From Lentilactobacillus otakiensis DSM 19908 = JCM 15040 (GTDB taxonomy: Bacteria > Bacillota > Bacilli > Lactobacillales > Lactobacillaceae), in NCBI RefSeq assembly GCF_001434145.1, contig NZ_AZED01000003.1, positions 141,058 to 205,057 of the forward strand: a stretch of 64,000 nucleotides of DNA, read 5' to 3'. Shown piece after piece: positions 62,289-64,000 of this stretch. The stretch's first letter is position 1. Every line of letters starts with the position of its first letter. The position numbers and the translations under genes are program-made. Below the pieces are notes generated by a model. That model saw only the letters and a program-made list of their open reading frames with translations, did no database searches and was not told where the DNA came from.

Positions 62289-63670
62289 ATCCAAACCCGT
62301 TACGAAAACGTGATTATTTTGTCGTCAGCTCGATGCTCTTTGGCCTGTTCTTTGGTGCCGGGAACCTGATTTTCCCAATTCATTTAGGACAACTTTCCGG
62401 TGCACACTGGATGTTGGCTGCACTTGGCTTCTTGGTCACGGCCGTCTTACTGCCTCTGTTATCAGTGCTTGCAATTGCCGTTACCCGGTCAGAAGGCGTT
62501 TACGATGTTGGTAAGCCCCTGGGACCAGTCTTTGCACTGACATTTATGGTATTAATTCACGCAACCATCGGACCTTTGTTCGGAACTCCTCGGACCGCTA
62601 CCGTACCCTTTACCGTTGGTGTTCAGCCGCTGTTACCATCATCGATGGCGCATGTGGGTCTATTGGTATTTTCAGCCGTATTCTTCGGCTTAGCCTTCCT
62701 GGTTTCTTACAAAGAATCTAACGTCATGACGTCAGTTGGGAAAGTCCTCAATCCTGTCTTTTTACTGCTATTATTTAGTGTTTTTGCTTTAGGATTCGCT
62801 AACCCAATGGGCGTTGCCGGCAAACAAGCCGTGACCGCCGCATATAAGAGCGATTCATTCTTCAACGGTTTTCTTCAAGGCTATAACACGATGGATGCCT
62901 TGGCCGGCCTGGCATTTGGAGTCACCGTTGTCACTGCTGTTCGACAATTGGGTAAAACCAAACCCAGCAGCAACGCGAAAGTGACTGCCAAAGCTGGGGT
63001 CTTCGCCACCGCCGCCATCGGGTTGATCTACTTAGGCTTAATCTGGTTGGGCGCAACCACGCTTTCCACATATAAAGTATCTGCTGATGGTGGGGTTGCC
63101 TTCAACCAATTAGTAACTTATTATCTTAGCGGTTTGGGTCATGCATTGTTGGCAACCTTGCTGACAGTGACTTGTTTGACAACTGCCGTTGGTTTGGTTG
63201 CTGCATTCGCCCAAGACTTCCACAATCATTTTTCGAAAGTCAGCTATCGTGGTTGGTTAGCCTTCATGTGTGTCGCATCGTTTGGGACCGCCAACTTTGG
63301 TCTCGATACGATCATCCAGTGGTCAACGCCAATGTTGATGTTCCTCTACCCATTCGCAATGGTTCTGATTCTCTTATCAGTCTTTTCACCATTGTTCGAT
63401 CGTGATCCACTGGTTTACGCTTTGGTCGTTGGCTTTACCACTGTTCCAGCCTTGCTGGACATGGTGGCAGCCTTCCCACCAGTTGTCAGCCAAAGTGGCT
63501 TTGGCCAAGCATTGGGTGTCTTCCAGCAGCACGTCCTGCCATTCGCCAGTCTGGGAATGGATTGGGTAGTGCCAGCTGCCGCCGGTGCCGTTCTTGGCCT
63601 TGGTTTGCATTTTCTCCGGCCAGTTCTGGGCAGAGCTCGACAAACTTCTTCGGAGCAGAATGATGATTAA
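62267..63670 (+). CDS. brnQ: branched-chain amino acid:cation symporter (BrnQ/LivS family)
   Basis: A 467-residue, 12-helix Na+ or H+ symporter for isoleucine, leucine and valine. SSMLFGLFFGAGNLIFPIHLGQLSG in helix 1, GPLFGTPRTATVPF and QGYNTMDALAGLAFG are family hallmarks. The length is normal. AAGGAG lies ten bases before the ATG. It is governed by the isoleucine T-box and overlapped at its 5' end by the Ile-rich ORF. A bidirectional terminator follows. Confidence 0.92.
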   Translation: MQELHDLNPNPLRKRDYFVVSSMLFGLFFGAGNLIFPIHLGQLSGAHWMLAALGFLVTAVLLPLLSVLAIAVTRSEGVYDVGKPLGPVFALTFMVLIHATIGPLFGTPRTATVPFTVGVQPLLPSSMAHVGLLVFSAVFFGLAFLVSYKESNVMTSVGKVLNPVFLLLLFSVFALGFANPMGVAGKQAVTAAYKSDSFFNGFLQGYNTMDALAGLAFGVTVVTAVRQLGKTKPSSNAKVTAKAGVFATAAIGLIYLGLIWLGATTLSTYKVSADGGVAFNQLVTYYLSGLGHALLATLLTVTCLTTAVGLVAAFAQDFHNHFSKVSYRGWLAFMCVASFGTANFGLDTIIQWSTPMLMFLYPFAMVLILLSVFSPLFDRDPLVYALVVGFTTVPALLDMVAAFPPVVSQSGFGQALGVFQQHVLPFASLGMDWVVPAAAGAVLGLGLHFLRPVLGRARQTSSEQNDD

Positions 63671-63697
63671 TTAGTCATTCAATATAGTTATGGAAAT

Positions 63698-63726
63698 AGT
63701 CTTGAATTAATTTTCAAGGCTATTTT
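63698..63726. terminator. bidirectional terminator
   Basis: AGTCTTGAA pairs with TTCAAGGCT (one wobble), T-rich on both sides; between brnQ and the convergent small gene. Confidence 0.7.
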
Positions 63727-63926
63727 TCGTTATCTGAACTGTTCAAAGTCCAATCGATAATGTTACTGATCATCAAAATGGTGCCAGTTAGTAGATACAT
63801 GACATTGATGATCCGATTGAATTTGTCAGTCCCTTGGATGATTGTGTAGGCACTGTCGCATAGGATCATGAATCCAATTGTTAACCCGAGAATTTTTGAA
63901 ATGCGAAACCAGATTACTGTGTTCAT
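63720..63926 (-). CDS. 68-residue membrane protein
   Basis: A small protein with two hydrophobic segments (about residues 9-30 and 38-60) and a charged tail. AGGAGCG lies six bases before the ATG, so it is probably real. I do not recognise the family, and no neighbour gives a clue; the window ends shortly after. Confidence 0.6.
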   Translation of the reverse strand: MNTVIWFRISKILGLTIGFMILCDSAYTIIQGTDKFNRIINVMYLLTGTILMISNIIDWTLNSSDNEK

Positions 63927-64000
63927 AATGTACGCTCCTAAAAGTGGATTATAGTCAATACGTGAGACAGATTTTAAGAGAGATCAAGAACCGCGTTTAG

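Overview
The window reads as chromosome of a low-GC Gram-positive of the Lactobacillaceae. The signs are strong AGGAGG-type ribosome sites, two T-box leaders, many cre-like (CcpA) sites, pyruvate oxidase, acetolactate decarboxylase, oleate hydratase and many intracellular glycosidases with GPH-type sugar symporters. The genus is not resolved; a plant- or silage-associated lactobacillus fits the gene content. I see no rRNA, tRNA, insertion sequence, prophage or CRISPR array.

Layout. 1-7.2 kb: a soluble fumarate-reductase-like flavoprotein, an XRE regulator facing a secreted protein whose signal peptide is cut by an amber codon, an aldo/keto reductase, Dps, an MHS-type symporter and a HAD nucleotidase. 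7.3-12.9 kb: acetolactate decarboxylase, a sugar:H+ symporter, a 52-residue orphan ORF, a DJ-1/PfpI protein and an ABC-2 exporter. 13.1-16.7 kb: a poly-N-acetylglucosamine (PNAG) operon whose first gene is a dispersin-B-like GH20 lipoprotein. 16.7-23.4 kb: DUF3290/DUF421 pair, aminotransferase, DHA2 efflux pump and oleate hydratase with a small membrane protein in front of it.

23.5-48.0 kb is the distinctive part: about 24 kb of glycan-utilisation genes. It has four GPH-family symporters, four AraC-family regulators, a GH127 and a GH127/GH146-like beta-L-arabinofuranosidase, a GH27 and a GH36 (alpha-galactosidase-type), and two large proteins that resemble DUF5695 and look like uncharacterised glycosidases. 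None of the enzymes has a signal peptide, so the cell probably imports short oligosaccharides and cuts them inside. Beta-linked L-arabinofuranose and alpha-galactose are the two sugars on plant extensins (hydroxyproline arabinosides and serine-galactose), so an extensin-type or arabinogalactan-type substrate is a reasonable hypothesis. Part of the locus (about 7 kb) lies between two imperfect direct repeats of about 120 bp. The GH27 gene has ACG where its start codon should be, and one symporter is preceded by a 12-codon mini-ORF with a perfect Shine-Dalgarno sequence.

48-64 kb is nitrogen and redox metabolism: gdhA (broken by a one-base deletion), LemA/HtpX, glnA with a GlnR-like box, panE behind a T-box that I read as valine-specific, pheA, an alpha/beta hydrolase, pyruvate oxidase, a small secreted protein, an SDR, a RelB/YoeB toxin-antitoxin pair, a D-2-hydroxyacid dehydrogenase, and brnQ behind an isoleucine-type T-box followed by an Ile-rich leader ORF. 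PanE, the hydroxyacid dehydrogenase, the aminotransferase and BrnQ together suggest handling of branched-chain amino acids and their keto/hydroxy acids. All start sites given here were chosen by eye from ribosome-binding sites and family N-termini; no search or alignment program was run.
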